64,000 bases of DNA from contig JADKBS010000059.1 of NCBI GenBank assembly GCA_016714985.1, positions 123,979 through 187,978 on the forward strand. Direction: 5' to 3'. Position 1 is the first letter of the stretch, and the number at the start of each line of letters is the position of its first letter. The position numbers and the translations under genes are program-made. The notes beneath the pieces are model-generated. The model was not told where the DNA came from. It saw only the letters and a program-made list of their open reading frames with translations, and made no database searches. This document shows, in pieces, positions 34,453-43,014 of the stretch. The DNA is from Saprospiraceae bacterium. Lineage in GTDB: Bacteria > Bacteroidota > Bacteroidia > Chitinophagales > Saprospiraceae.

Positions 34453-36618
34453 ATGCGTGAAAAAAAAGGCGGCAGCTTGAGCTTGAACAGCGCCCCCGCC
34501 CCCTTTACCATCGGCGAGAGCCATTTTCTGGGCATTGGCGTCAATGCCTACCAGCATTTTGACAAGCTTAAAAATGCTGCCAACGACGTGCAGGACCTCG
34601 CCCGCCTGCTCGCCGACCGCTATGGGTTCCTTTACCAAGAAGACAATTTCCTGCTGAACGAGGCGGCCACCCGCTCCAATATCCTCAAGGCATTGCGACG
34701 GTTTGCGGAAGACAAAAGCATACAGCCGCACGATCGGCTGCTCATCTACTATTCCGGCCACGGCTACTGGGACGAGCATACCAAAAGCGGCTTCTGGATA
34801 CCCTGCAACGCCGAAGAAGGCGAAGTAGAGGACTTTGTTCCCAACAGCCGGGTACAGGAAATCATCAAGAGCATCTCCTGTCGCCATATCCTGCTCATCA
34901 GCGATTCTTGTTTTTCTGGCTCGTTGCTGGTGCGGGGCGGCAAGAACGCCGAAGGTGCCTTCGAGGATTGGGAGCGCAACAAGTCCCGCTGGGTATTTGC
35001 CAGCGGCAAGGGCGTGGTGATGGATGGTACGGATAGGAACAGCCCCTTCGCCGGTGCCATCTTGAAAACCTTGGAGGAAAACAAGGAAGCACTCAATATC
35101 AACCTCCTCGCCGACCAGGTGACCAAACGGGTGAAGTTTAATTATGAGCAGCAGGCGGAGGCAGCGCCCCTGCTGGGTGCGGGGCATGATGGGGGGCAGT
35201 TTATTTTTCGCCACAAAGTGGACGAAGCCGTGCTTGCCAAAGAACGAGAAGACAAGGCTTGGACAGCCGCTTGCCTGGCCAATACCCGCAAGGCATACCT
35301 TGATTTTGAAAAGGATTTCCCAGCCAGCACTTATGTAACTGGCGGAGAAACGGAACAACGCATCAACGCCCTCGAAGAAGCTGAACTCTGGCGGCAGGCG
35401 ACCGTGAGCGATACGATTGGGGCTTATCGCAGTTACAAGCGGCGCTCTTTGTTGCACTTGCACGATATTGAAGCGGATAGGGCTATTGAGCGGTTGAGCT
35501 TGATAGGGGTCGAAGCGGCAAAGCCTGAAACTGAAAATTTGCAGGCACATGTACAGAAAGCTCCCCCGCGAGTTAGCTATGAGAATCCTTATTCCTCTAC
35601 AGGTTCTTCTTTCAACCGAGGAAGGCGTATCAATAAAAATGAATTGTTGGCTTATATTCTATCCTCTTTTACTATTCTGGCATTTGTATTATCCATTTGG
35701 CAGCCATGGAAAACAGATAAATCGCAACAGCAAACCTCCCAGGTATTGCCTTCGACACCAATCGATACCACAAAAACAGATGCCCCTACTGCCAAAGACA
35801 CCAATAAAACCAATATCCAACCACCTATTACGCCTGCTAAACCCGCCGACAAGGACAGTGACGGCATTCCCGACGGCGAAGACGATTGCCCCTATGAAAA
35901 AGGTATCGTAGCAAAAAAAGGCTGCCCTGAAGAAAAGGCATTTAGCGACCCTTTCACCGGCCAGATGGTCGAAATAGAAGGCGATGCTTTTATGATGGGC
36001 GATGACAAGAGTGAGGAAACCAACGAAAAGACCGCTCACGCTGTGCATGTCAGGGATTTCAAAATGTCAAAGTACGAAGTCACGCAAAAACAATGGAAAG
36101 CCGTGATGGGTATAAACCCAAGCAAGTTCAAATGTGAAAACTGCCCAGTGGAAAATGTCAGTTGGGATGATATACAGGACTTCTTGAAAAAACTCAACCA
36201 AAAAACGGAGCTGAAATACCGCTTGCCCACCGAGGCCGAATGGGAGTTTGCCGCACGGGGCGGCACAAAGACCCAAAAATACAAATACAGTGGCAACGAC
36301 AATTTGGATGAAGTGGCATGGTTTGGTGGCAATTCTGGAGATAAAACCCATCCCATCGGTGGCAAAAAAGCCAACGAACTCGGCTTATATGATATGAGCG
36401 GCAATGTTTGGGAATGGTGCGAAGATATTTACCACGATACCTATAAAGGAGCGCCTGACGACGGGCGGGCGTGGTTAGGTGAGGGTGCCCTTCGGGTGTA
36501 CCGCGGCGGCAGCTCCTTCACCTTTGCTCAGGGCTGCCGCCCCTCGTACCGGGGCAACCTCTCGCCAAGGAATCGTCACGACTACCTTGGCTTCCGCCTG
36601 GCCCTTTCCCTACAGTGA
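34453..36618 (+). CDS. Caspase-like protease with TM, TSP3 linker and FGE-sulfatase sensor domain; DGR-type variable end
   Basis: 721 residues from ATG 34453; the frame extends up to 34333 but that part overlaps a terminator. Residues about 20-285: peptidase C14 (caspase) fold with catalytic His103 in IYYSGHGYWD and Cys153 in ISDSCFSGSLL. Residues about 285-390: helical linker. Residues about 397-415: one transmembrane helix (LAYILSSFTILAFVLSIW) preceded by FNRGRRINKNE, so N-in/C-out. Near 466: a calcium-type thrombospondin-3 repeat (DKDSDGIPDGEDDCP). Residues about 497-721: FGE-sulfatase fold (GDAFMMGDDK, MSKYEVTQKQWKAVMG, RLPTEAEWEFAARGG, GLYDMSGNVWEWCED). The C-terminal 35 residues look like a DGR variable region (separate entry). 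Inference: an external binding event could switch a cytoplasmic protease. Confidence 0.9.
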   Translation: MREKKGGSLSLNSAPAPFTIGESHFLGIGVNAYQHFDKLKNAANDVQDLARLLADRYGFLYQEDNFLLNEAATRSNILKALRRFAEDKSIQPHDRLLIYYSGHGYWDEHTKSGFWIPCNAEEGEVEDFVPNSRVQEIIKSISCRHILLISDSCFSGSLLVRGGKNAEGAFEDWERNKSRWVFASGKGVVMDGTDRNSPFAGAILKTLEENKEALNINLLADQVTKRVKFNYEQQAEAAPLLGAGHDGGQFIFRHKVDEAVLAKEREDKAWTAACLANTRKAYLDFEKDFPASTYVTGGETEQRINALEEAELWRQATVSDTIGAYRSYKRRSLLHLHDIEADRAIERLSLIGVEAAKPETENLQAHVQKAPPRVSYENPYSSTGSSFNRGRRINKNELLAYILSSFTILAFVLSIWQPWKTDKSQQQTSQVLPSTPIDTTKTDAPTAKDTNKTNIQPPITPAKPADKDSDGIPDGEDDCPYEKGIVAKKGCPEEKAFSDPFTGQMVEIEGDAFMMGDDKSEETNEKTAHAVHVRDFKMSKYEVTQKQWKAVMGINPSKFKCENCPVENVSWDDIQDFLKKLNQKTELKYRLPTEAEWEFAARGGTKTQKYKYSGNDNLDEVAWFGGNSGDKTHPIGGKKANELGLYDMSGNVWEWCEDIYHDTYKGAPDDGRAWLGEGALRVYRGGSSFTFAQGCRPSYRGNLSPRNRHDYLGFRLALSLQ
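36511..36588 (+). other. Candidate diversity-generating retroelement variable region (VR)
   Basis: These codons end the FGE domain. Against the usual template-type ending (RGGS, several Asn, AQNCR, then N-rich, ending LGFRL), fixed positions are kept (R, GGS, AQ, C, R, S, R, P, R, LGFRL), while the expected Asn positions read S-F-T-F, G, Y, G-N-L and H-D-Y. Their codons are TCC, TTC, ACC, TTT, GGC, TAC, GGC, AAC, CTC, CAC, GAC, TAC: eleven of twelve are NNC, the spectrum of AAC codons mutated at both adenines. No template repeat or reverse transcriptase lies within this window, so mobilisation in trans is assumed. Known FGE proteins are also naturally variable here, so this stays a candidate. 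Confidence 0.6.
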
Positions 36619-36703
36619 GGTGGCGGCCAGCCGTGCTTTCCTGTGAGCAAAAAAAGAGAACGAAGTGCTGCAACGCAGCGGAACAAAGGAGGGAGGAACC
36701 GAC

Positions 36704-36750
36704 TGGCCAAAAGTTAGGAGGTAACTTCGAGTTACCTCTTAACTTGGCCA
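36704..36750. repeat. Near-perfect inverted repeat downstream of the variable region
   Basis: TGGCCAAAAGTTAGGAGGT plus AACT (36704-36726) pairs with AGTTACCTCTTAACTTGGCCA-type sequence (36730-36750, shown here only as its pairing arm) apart from two extra A and one mismatch; loop TCG. It lies 85 bp after the stop of the caspase-FGE gene. A shorter stem GCTGC-AAC-GCAGC lies near 36668-36680. DGR targets often carry a hairpin after the variable region, though usually closer. Confidence 0.75.
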
Positions 36751-36802
36751 CTACCCCAACCCTTTCCCTCATCATGCTGTCTCTTTACTAAAATCATCCT
36801 AC

Positions 36803-37366
36803 ATGAAAAACTTGAAATTCGCAGCTTTTGCCCTGATTGCTATACTCGTCACCAACTGCAATTCCGACGACGACACCAAATTGGCAGATTGCCCAAACTG
36901 CAATTTCGACTGCATTGCAGCGGGCGAATCCGATGTTTCAACCAACGATTGTCCCAGCAATTGGGACTGCCATTACAATTTGAAGGAAAACTCGACGATT
37001 GAGTATTCGAACGACGAGTATCACGGCTCGGCTGCTGTGAAAGCAGGCGCCAATTTGGTCTTTGAGTTAACCCTTGGTACAGAAGGCTCACCCATGGTCA
37101 TTGACGATGAACAGACCAAGTCGCTTTATTTTGAAATTGAAGCCTCCCATGAAAGTTTTTCGGTAGAAGGCGATGACCTCGATTTATTGAACATACGATA
37201 CCAGGTCAGTTGCTACTGTGCAGACACCCGCTTCAAGGAGCCTGTAAGCGGTTGCGTGCAAGGGCAGAAAATTGATGGGAACCAATGGCGGGTACAGGGC
37301 AGCCTTGAAATTCCTTATTCCATTGAGAACACTTCGTTCAATTTCGATGCGGTGTTCAGCAAATGA
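36803..37366 (+). CDS. Cysteine-rich lipoprotein of unknown function
   Basis: 187 residues with lipobox VTNC near residue 19. The mature part begins NSDDDTKLADCPNCNFDC and has more Cys in NDCPSNWDC, SCYCADTRF and GCVQGQ, eight in all, suggesting disulfides in the periplasm or outside. The remainder is beta-rich (LVFELTLGTEGSPMVIDD). No family is recognised. It follows the caspase-FGE gene in the same direction. Confidence 0.7.
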   Translation: MKNLKFAAFALIAILVTNCNSDDDTKLADCPNCNFDCIAAGESDVSTNDCPSNWDCHYNLKENSTIEYSNDEYHGSAAVKAGANLVFELTLGTEGSPMVIDDEQTKSLYFEIEASHESFSVEGDDLDLLNIRYQVSCYCADTRFKEPVSGCVQGQKIDGNQWRVQGSLEIPYSIENTSFNFDAVFSK

Positions 37367-37480
37367 TGGCCATATTCGTTGGTAAGCTTCCAAATCCAAA
37401 CGGCATGCGCTTTTATTATTGGCCAAAATAGTGTAAAAACAGCAGAATTCCTTATTTTTGACCAAACTATAGTTGATAAT

Positions 37481-38149
37481 ATGATGGCCAAAGCACTGCC
37501 TTTTTTGTTCCAGTTGCCTTTCTCCTACGCAGAACGGCTTGCGCTTGATGACGAAATTCGCCTACCTGCCACGCTGGAAGCATACCTTGAGTTTGCGGAA
37601 CAGGCAGAATACAAGGTTGAATACTCAAACGGAAACATCATAACTATGGGACAACCGACCGATGCCCACGAATTGATTTGTGGAAACGCAATTACTGTGT
37701 TCAACAATGTTTTATTGGAAGATGAGGCGTTTCGCATTTACGGCAGCAACCTCGGCATATACATCAAGGAATCGGGTGCGCACTACAAGCCCGATGCCTC
37801 CATCCTGAATACCGAGCCAGAATTCGTGCTGCACAAAGTCCGCAAGCGCACCCTGAAGTCAGTGGCGAATCCCTTTGCAGTAGTAGAGGTTTTTTCAGAT
37901 GGCACGATAGATTACGACCTGACCGAAAAATTGCCAAATTACAAACAATGCCCCTATTTGAAGTACATCATCTACGTACACCAACACAAGCCATTCGTAA
38001 GCTTGCATACCCGCTCCAGCCACAACGAAGGCTGGCTTTCCACAGACCACCGTGGGCTGGATGCCTCCTTCCCATTTGAGGGAAAACAGGTGCCATTGCA
38101 AGGCATTTATCGAAAGGTGGTTTTTATGGGAGGCGGGAAACGGAAATAG
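37481..38149 (+). CDS. Uma2-family (DUF820) PD-(D/E)XK nuclease-like protein
   Basis: 222 residues from ATG 37481 (MMAKALPFLFQLPFSYAER); TATTTTTG at 37453-37460 is a plausible -7 box just upstream. Family motifs: YKVEYSNGNIITMGQPTDAH, YKPDASIL with the catalytic Asp, and FAVVEVFSDGTIDYD with Glu. Uma2 proteins have a restriction-endonuclease-like core; their biological role is unsettled, and many lie near mobile or accessory DNA. Confidence 0.88.
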   Translation: MMAKALPFLFQLPFSYAERLALDDEIRLPATLEAYLEFAEQAEYKVEYSNGNIITMGQPTDAHELICGNAITVFNNVLLEDEAFRIYGSNLGIYIKESGAHYKPDASILNTEPEFVLHKVRKRTLKSVANPFAVVEVFSDGTIDYDLTEKLPNYKQCPYLKYIIYVHQHKPFVSLHTRSSHNEGWLSTDHRGLDASFPFEGKQVPLQGIYRKVVFMGGGKRK

Positions 38150-38225
38150 TGTTACGTTCTTTGCCTCGATAATACATCAGCCTGATTTGCCGGAAACTAC
38201 ATCAACAACCAATAATAAACATACT

Positions 38226-38930
38226 ATGCCAGACTACCCTCCACTTCCCAACCTGCCCATCACCGCTTGGGCCGAAGACGACCGCCCCCGTGAAAAACTC
38301 CTAGCGCAAGGCCGCCAAGTCCTCAGCGACGCTGAGCTGATAGCCATCCTCATCGGCTCCGGCAGCCGTGACGAGTCGGCGGTATCACTGTCGCAGCGCA
38401 TACTCGACTCCGTGGGCAAGAACCTCAACGAACTTGGCAAGCGCCCCATCGCCGAGCTGATGAAGTTCAAGGGCATCGGCGAGGCGAAGGCCATCACCAT
38501 TGCAGCAGCACTCGAACTGGGCCGCCGCCGCTCCACCGCCGACCTGCCCGACCGCCCCGAAATAAAAGGCAGCCGGGACGCCTACCAGCTACTCGCCCCC
38601 CTGCTGCTCGACCTGCCGCACGAAGAAAGCTGGGTACTGTTCTTGTCGAAAAAAAACAAGGTCATCGGCAAGACGAAGCTCAGCGTGGGCGGTACGGACG
38701 CCACCATCATGGATGCCAAAATCGTGTTCCGTAAAGCGCTGGAAGGCATGGCCGCCGCCATCATCGTGGCGCACAACCACCCCAGCGGCACACTACGCCC
38801 CAGCCAGGCGGATATTGACCTTACAAGGAAAATGAAGGCGGTGGGCGAGGCTATCGGGTTGCCGCTCGTTGACCATATCATCATCGCCGATGGGGGGTAT
38901 TATAGTTTTTTGGATGAGGGGTTGATTTGA
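38226..38930 (+). CDS. radC: RadC-family DNA repair / JAB-domain protein
   Basis: 234 residues from ATG 38226. An N-terminal UPF0758/HhH part (RPREKLLAQGRQVLSDAELI, LMKFKGIGEAKAITIAAALE) precedes a JAB/MPN domain with the metal motif IIVAHNHPSGTLRPSQAD. RadC was once linked to repair; the MPN domain suggests a metallo-isopeptidase fold. Ordinary length for the family. The end of the gene is followed by a tandem-repeat spacer and ftsK. Confidence 0.93.
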   Translation: MPDYPPLPNLPITAWAEDDRPREKLLAQGRQVLSDAELIAILIGSGSRDESAVSLSQRILDSVGKNLNELGKRPIAELMKFKGIGEAKAITIAAALELGRRRSTADLPDRPEIKGSRDAYQLLAPLLLDLPHEESWVLFLSKKNKVIGKTKLSVGGTDATIMDAKIVFRKALEGMAAAIIVAHNHPSGTLRPSQADIDLTRKMKAVGEAIGLPLVDHIIIADGGYYSFLDEGLI

Positions 38931-38936
38931 GGGGTT

Positions 38937-38990
38937 TCAGGGTTTCATGGTTTCATGGTTTCAGGGTTTAAGGGTTTCAGGGTTGAAATG
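38937..38990. repeat. Degenerate 9-bp tandem repeats between radC and ftsK
   Basis: Units of the type GGTTTCAGG / GGTTTCATG / GGGTTTAAG repeat about six times. Confidence 0.75.
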
Positions 38991-39119
38991 TTGGGCCGCA
39001 ATGTCAATAATCCAACAACCCAGCCATCAAACAATCAATCGCATTTTTCACCATACCAAATGGAATGACTACTTTTGCCACGAACTTGACAAACATACCT
39101 TCAGCAACCACCAAAAGCA

Positions 39120-41618
39120 GTGGCGACAAAAAAGAATCCGAACCAGCTTTCCTTCAAATTAGGCAACGACGATCGCATTCCGAAGCTCATGGGCGTTGTG
39201 CTGCTGTTGTCGGCGGCCTACCTTTTCATTGCATTTTTCTCCTACCTGTTCACCTGGACGGACGACTATGCCGAGGTGAACAATAAAACTTGGGGCGACC
39301 TCTTCAGTGATGGCTTCCAAGCCTCCAATATGCTGGGCAAGTTAGGGGCTATCGTTTCCAATACCTTTTTTTGGTGGGGCTTTGGCCTACCCTCCTTCAT
39401 CCTCGTTTACCTCGTGGCTGTGCTGGGCTGGTCAATGGTGAAGCGAATCCCACTGCGGGCGCACCGCTTGTTGGTCAGGCAATGGCTGGTCATCATGGTA
39501 CTGGCCTCCGTATTTCTGGAGTTTATTTTTGGCGATTCCACCTTCCCTTGGGGCGGTGCCTTCGGCGAAGCGGTCAGCCAGATGCTGACGGGCTTCGTGG
39601 GCGTGTTGGGCACGGCGGTGCTGTTCCTTGCCATTTTCGTGGGCATTATCGTTTGGTTCGTCAACCCCAATTTCAACGAACTGACCCCACAATCAGCATG
39701 GTACGAGACCAAGCTTTGGTTCCGTGACCTCTTCAACCGCCGACTGACTGCCCGCAAACATCAAGAACCTTCAACCAATGTTGTTGCCAACCCCGATGGC
39801 TTTACCGAGCCAGCAAAAAGGCCACAGCCCAGTGCCAAGCCCATCCCAACCACCATAAACCTTGACTCAGATGACACAGACTTCAAGGCAGTGGAAAAAT
39901 CGGCCAACGGAAAACTGCCCTCGCTCAAGCCGGGCGACTCCGATTTTGAAATAACCACTGCACCGGAACCAGAAGCCGCAGAACCTGAGGCCGAATTGTT
40001 GTCGCAGATTTCGACTTCGCCCGCTTCCAAGCTGCCACCCGTGCAGCCCTCGCTATTCCCTGAGATGGCCGCTGCACAGGACTCGCCCAATTTCAGCGAC
40101 CCCTACGACCCCACACTGGAACTATCGAGCTATGAGCACCCTGTCATGTCGCTGCTCTACGACTACGCCGACCAAAAAGTGGAGATTGACCGCACGGAAC
40201 TGGAAGCCAACAAAGACCAAATCGTTGACACGCTGCTCAATTACAAGATTGAAATCGTCAAAATTCGGGCGACCATCGGCCCGACGGTCACGCTATACGA
40301 AATCGTGCCAGCCCCCGGTGTCCGCATTTCAAGGATAAAAAACTTAGAGGACGACATAGCCTTGAGCCTCTCGGCCTTGGGCATCCGTATCATAGCACCC
40401 ATCCCCGGCAGGGGCACCATCGGTATCGAGGTACCGAACAAGAATAAGCAAATCGTGGCGCTCAAGGAACTGCTCATGTCCGACAAGTTCAAGCGCTCGA
40501 AGATGGACCTGCCCATTGCCCTCGGCAAAAGCATCTCCAACGAGGTCTTTGTGGTTGACCTGGCCAAAATGCCCCACTTGCTCATAGCGGGTGCCACGGG
40601 CCAAGGTAAGTCGGTAGGTATCAATGCCGTGTTGCTTTCGATTTTGTACAAGAAGCACCCCTCGCAGGTCAAGCTGGTACTCATTGACCCGAAAAAGGTC
40701 GAGTTGTTCCCCTACGCCCGCCTGCTGAACCATTTCCTGGCCTTCCTGCCCGGCCAGGAGGAACCCATCACGACCGATACCAAGCGGGTGGTGAACACGC
40801 TGAACTCTCTCGTCATCGAAATGGAGACCCGCTACGACCTGATGAAGAAGGCGCACGTGCGCAACATCGGCGAGTACAACGAGAAGTTCGTGGCCCGCAA
40901 GCTGAACCCGCAGTCCGGCCATAATTTCATGCCGTTCATCGTGCTGGTGATTGACGAGTTTGCCGACCTCATCATGACGGCGGGCAAGGAAATCGAACTG
41001 CCGATTGGGCGCTTGGCGCAGCTCGCCCGTGCGGTGGGCATCCACTTGATCATTGCCACGCAACGCCCTTCGGTGAACATCATCACGGGCGTCATCAAGG
41101 CGAACTTCCCGGCCCGTATCGCCTACAAGGTATCGGCCAAGGTGGACTCCCGCACCATCCTCGACCACAGTGGTGCCGAACAGTTGGTGGGCCGGGGCGA
41201 CATGCTCTTCTCCGTTGGCGGCGACATGGTGCGCCTCCAGTGCGCATTTGTTGACACACCAGAAGTTGACCAAGTAATAAAATTCATCTCTGACCAAAAA
41301 GGCTATCCAGAGCCGTTCTACCTGCCAGAGTACCACGGCGACGATGAGGATGGGGGCGAAATGGGCGCTTTCGACCCCAGCGATGCGGACGATATGCTCG
41401 TGGAAGCAGCCCGCCTTGTGGTGCAGAGCCAGCACGGTTCCACGTCCATGATCCAGCGCCGTTTGAAGCTCGGTTACAACCGTGCCGGACGTATTATGGA
41501 TCAATTAGAAGCGATAGGCGTGGTGGGGCCTGCAGAAGGATCGAAGCCTAGAGAAGTTTTATTATATGATGAACAAGAATTGGAACGATATTTGGAAAAA
41601 TCTAAATATAGGAAATAG
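39120..41618 (+). CDS. ftsK: FtsK/SpoIIIE DNA translocase
   Basis: 832 residues from GTG 39120; TACTTTTG at 39070-39077 could be its -7 box. Four or so transmembrane helices in the first 190 residues (VLLLSAAYLFIAFFSYLFTW and others), a Pro/Glu-rich linker, then the motor: Walker A LIAGATGQGKSVGINAVLL, Walker B FIVLVIDEFADLIM, ATQRPSVNIITGVIKANFP, and the C-terminal gamma winged helix (QHGSTSMIQRRLKLGYNRAG) that reads KOPS-type sites. It anchors chromosome dimer resolution and segregation at the septum. A strong terminator follows. Confidence 0.96.
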   Translation: MATKKNPNQLSFKLGNDDRIPKLMGVVLLLSAAYLFIAFFSYLFTWTDDYAEVNNKTWGDLFSDGFQASNMLGKLGAIVSNTFFWWGFGLPSFILVYLVAVLGWSMVKRIPLRAHRLLVRQWLVIMVLASVFLEFIFGDSTFPWGGAFGEAVSQMLTGFVGVLGTAVLFLAIFVGIIVWFVNPNFNELTPQSAWYETKLWFRDLFNRRLTARKHQEPSTNVVANPDGFTEPAKRPQPSAKPIPTTINLDSDDTDFKAVEKSANGKLPSLKPGDSDFEITTAPEPEAAEPEAELLSQISTSPASKLPPVQPSLFPEMAAAQDSPNFSDPYDPTLELSSYEHPVMSLLYDYADQKVEIDRTELEANKDQIVDTLLNYKIEIVKIRATIGPTVTLYEIVPAPGVRISRIKNLEDDIALSLSALGIRIIAPIPGRGTIGIEVPNKNKQIVALKELLMSDKFKRSKMDLPIALGKSISNEVFVVDLAKMPHLLIAGATGQGKSVGINAVLLSILYKKHPSQVKLVLIDPKKVELFPYARLLNHFLAFLPGQEEPITTDTKRVVNTLNSLVIEMETRYDLMKKAHVRNIGEYNEKFVARKLNPQSGHNFMPFIVLVIDEFADLIMTAGKEIELPIGRLAQLARAVGIHLIIATQRPSVNIITGVIKANFPARIAYKVSAKVDSRTILDHSGAEQLVGRGDMLFSVGGDMVRLQCAFVDTPEVDQVIKFISDQKGYPEPFYLPEYHGDDEDGGEMGAFDPSDADDMLVEAARLVVQSQHGSTSMIQRRLKLGYNRAGRIMDQLEAIGVVGPAEGSKPREVLLYDEQELERYLEKSKYRK

Positions 41619-41663
41619 GAGGCAAAATCCTTGAACGGTGTAAGATTCGTCAAGGAAATAATC

Positions 41664-41703
41664 AAGCCCGGCGTACGAGAGTGCGCCGGGCTTTTCCTTT
41701 TTT
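41664..41703 (+). terminator. Rho-independent terminator of ftsK
   Basis: AAGCCCGGCG(T)AC and GT(G)CGCCGGGCTT form a stem of about 12 bp with loop GAGA, then TTCC and six T. Confidence 0.88.
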
Positions 41704-41735
41704 ATCCGGTTTGGAATTTTTTTTTGAAAACAACG

Positions 41736-42779
41736 CTACAAATTAGCTGGCACCTGCGTCACCGGCTTGTCCACGCACTGTTTTGGCGGCGAAATGAAAA
41801 AGCTCACCATGCCGATGACGCTGCCAGAAGGCTTTAGGCGATGGTTGAGGTTGCTGAGCAAATCCCTTGCGTCGGAGTTGTTGTCGAAGGCGTAGCCCGC
41901 CTTGAACTGGAGCCATGTCCAACCGCTAAGGCGCTGGTAAAACGTGCCCACCACATCTATGGAAGCCCGGCGGAAGTGGTAGAGGGCGTCCTTGGTCTGG
42001 TTGGTGGTCTGGCCGGGCACCATCACGTTGAGCGCATAGTTCTGGCTCGTGAACTCGGTGCCGAACATGGCCAAGCGGCTTTCACTGAAGTTGTAGCGAA
42101 ATTTGATACTGGTGGGAAGTACCGCCTCCACGCCCCAATAGTCGTTGAAAGTCTGGTTGTAAAAACCGAATGGTACGATGGAATTGCCCCGGAAGCCTTT
42201 GTTGAGCAACAAACCAGCGCCGTATTCCAAATCATCCCTTTTTTTCACGCCAATCAAAGCGGTGATGCGATAGACAGCATAGCGGTCGTCCATGCTGATA
42301 AAACCATTGAAATCGCCCTGCCAATTGGCGCTCAGGCGCAGGGAGGTATAGTATTTGTGGTTGATGGGATGGAAAAAATTGGCAGAAATGCCCGCATTCT
42401 TCAAGTCCGTTTCATTCAAGTGCTCGAACAACGGATAGTTGTCTGGGTCAATATTGAGGAAATGGTAGCGCTCCAGCGTGTAGTCCAGGCCCATCATGAT
42501 TTTCAGTTGCGGGTGGTACAACACAGGGACTTTGAGGCGGCTTTCGTAACGCTCGTTGCGGCGCACCTTGGTCGGCTTTTCGGCATCCGGCGACAGCATT
42601 TTGTAATCAGGGTTCAGCGAATAGGCAAAGGAGACGCCCTTGCTGGGCGACTTGTTGACTACCCCCGGCTGGCAAAGGAAAGGGTTGGTCTCCAGCAGCA
42701 CGCTGTTCATGTTGACCTGGGCTGGCAGCCACTGGGCCAATAAGAGAACTAAAAAGCAGTGTAAAGCTGTTTTTTTCAT
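41736..42779 (-). CDS. DUF6268-type outer-membrane beta-barrel
   Basis: 347 residues from ATG 42779 (MKKTALHCFLVLLLAQWLPA, a signal peptide); an in-frame Met at 42827 is less likely. The body alternates amphipathic strands, including RLKVPVLYHPQLKIMMGLDY, YGAGLLLNKGFRGNSIVPFG and FRRASIDVVGTFYQRLSGWT. It ends with a strand (SVIGMVSFFISPP) and a short tail. The pattern fits DUF6268 barrels as I recall them. No catalytic residues. It converges on ftsK with the terminator in between. Confidence 0.7.
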   Translation of the reverse strand: MKKTALHCFLVLLLAQWLPAQVNMNSVLLETNPFLCQPGVVNKSPSKGVSFAYSLNPDYKMLSPDAEKPTKVRRNERYESRLKVPVLYHPQLKIMMGLDYTLERYHFLNIDPDNYPLFEHLNETDLKNAGISANFFHPINHKYYTSLRLSANWQGDFNGFISMDDRYAVYRITALIGVKKRDDLEYGAGLLLNKGFRGNSIVPFGFYNQTFNDYWGVEAVLPTSIKFRYNFSESRLAMFGTEFTSQNYALNVMVPGQTTNQTKDALYHFRRASIDVVGTFYQRLSGWTWLQFKAGYAFDNNSDARDLLSNLNHRLKPSGSVIGMVSFFISPPKQCVDKPVTQVPANL

Positions 42780-43014
42780 AGCGACGAGTGCAAATTCACG
42801 GATGCATTGTGCTTTTCTCAGCAGCAAAACCCTTTAAGGAGATGCTGTGATACACGAATAGTTGTAAGCGTAGAGACGTCCTGCTGGTGTGGGAGGAAAC
42901 AAAATTAGTGTTTTACAACCAACGGAGGGGAAAAAATTTTAAATCGTCGGCTTCGCAACAGGATGTGCGGAGGGTGCTCCAGTAAGGCGATAATTGTGCC
43001 GTAAATGCACGGCG

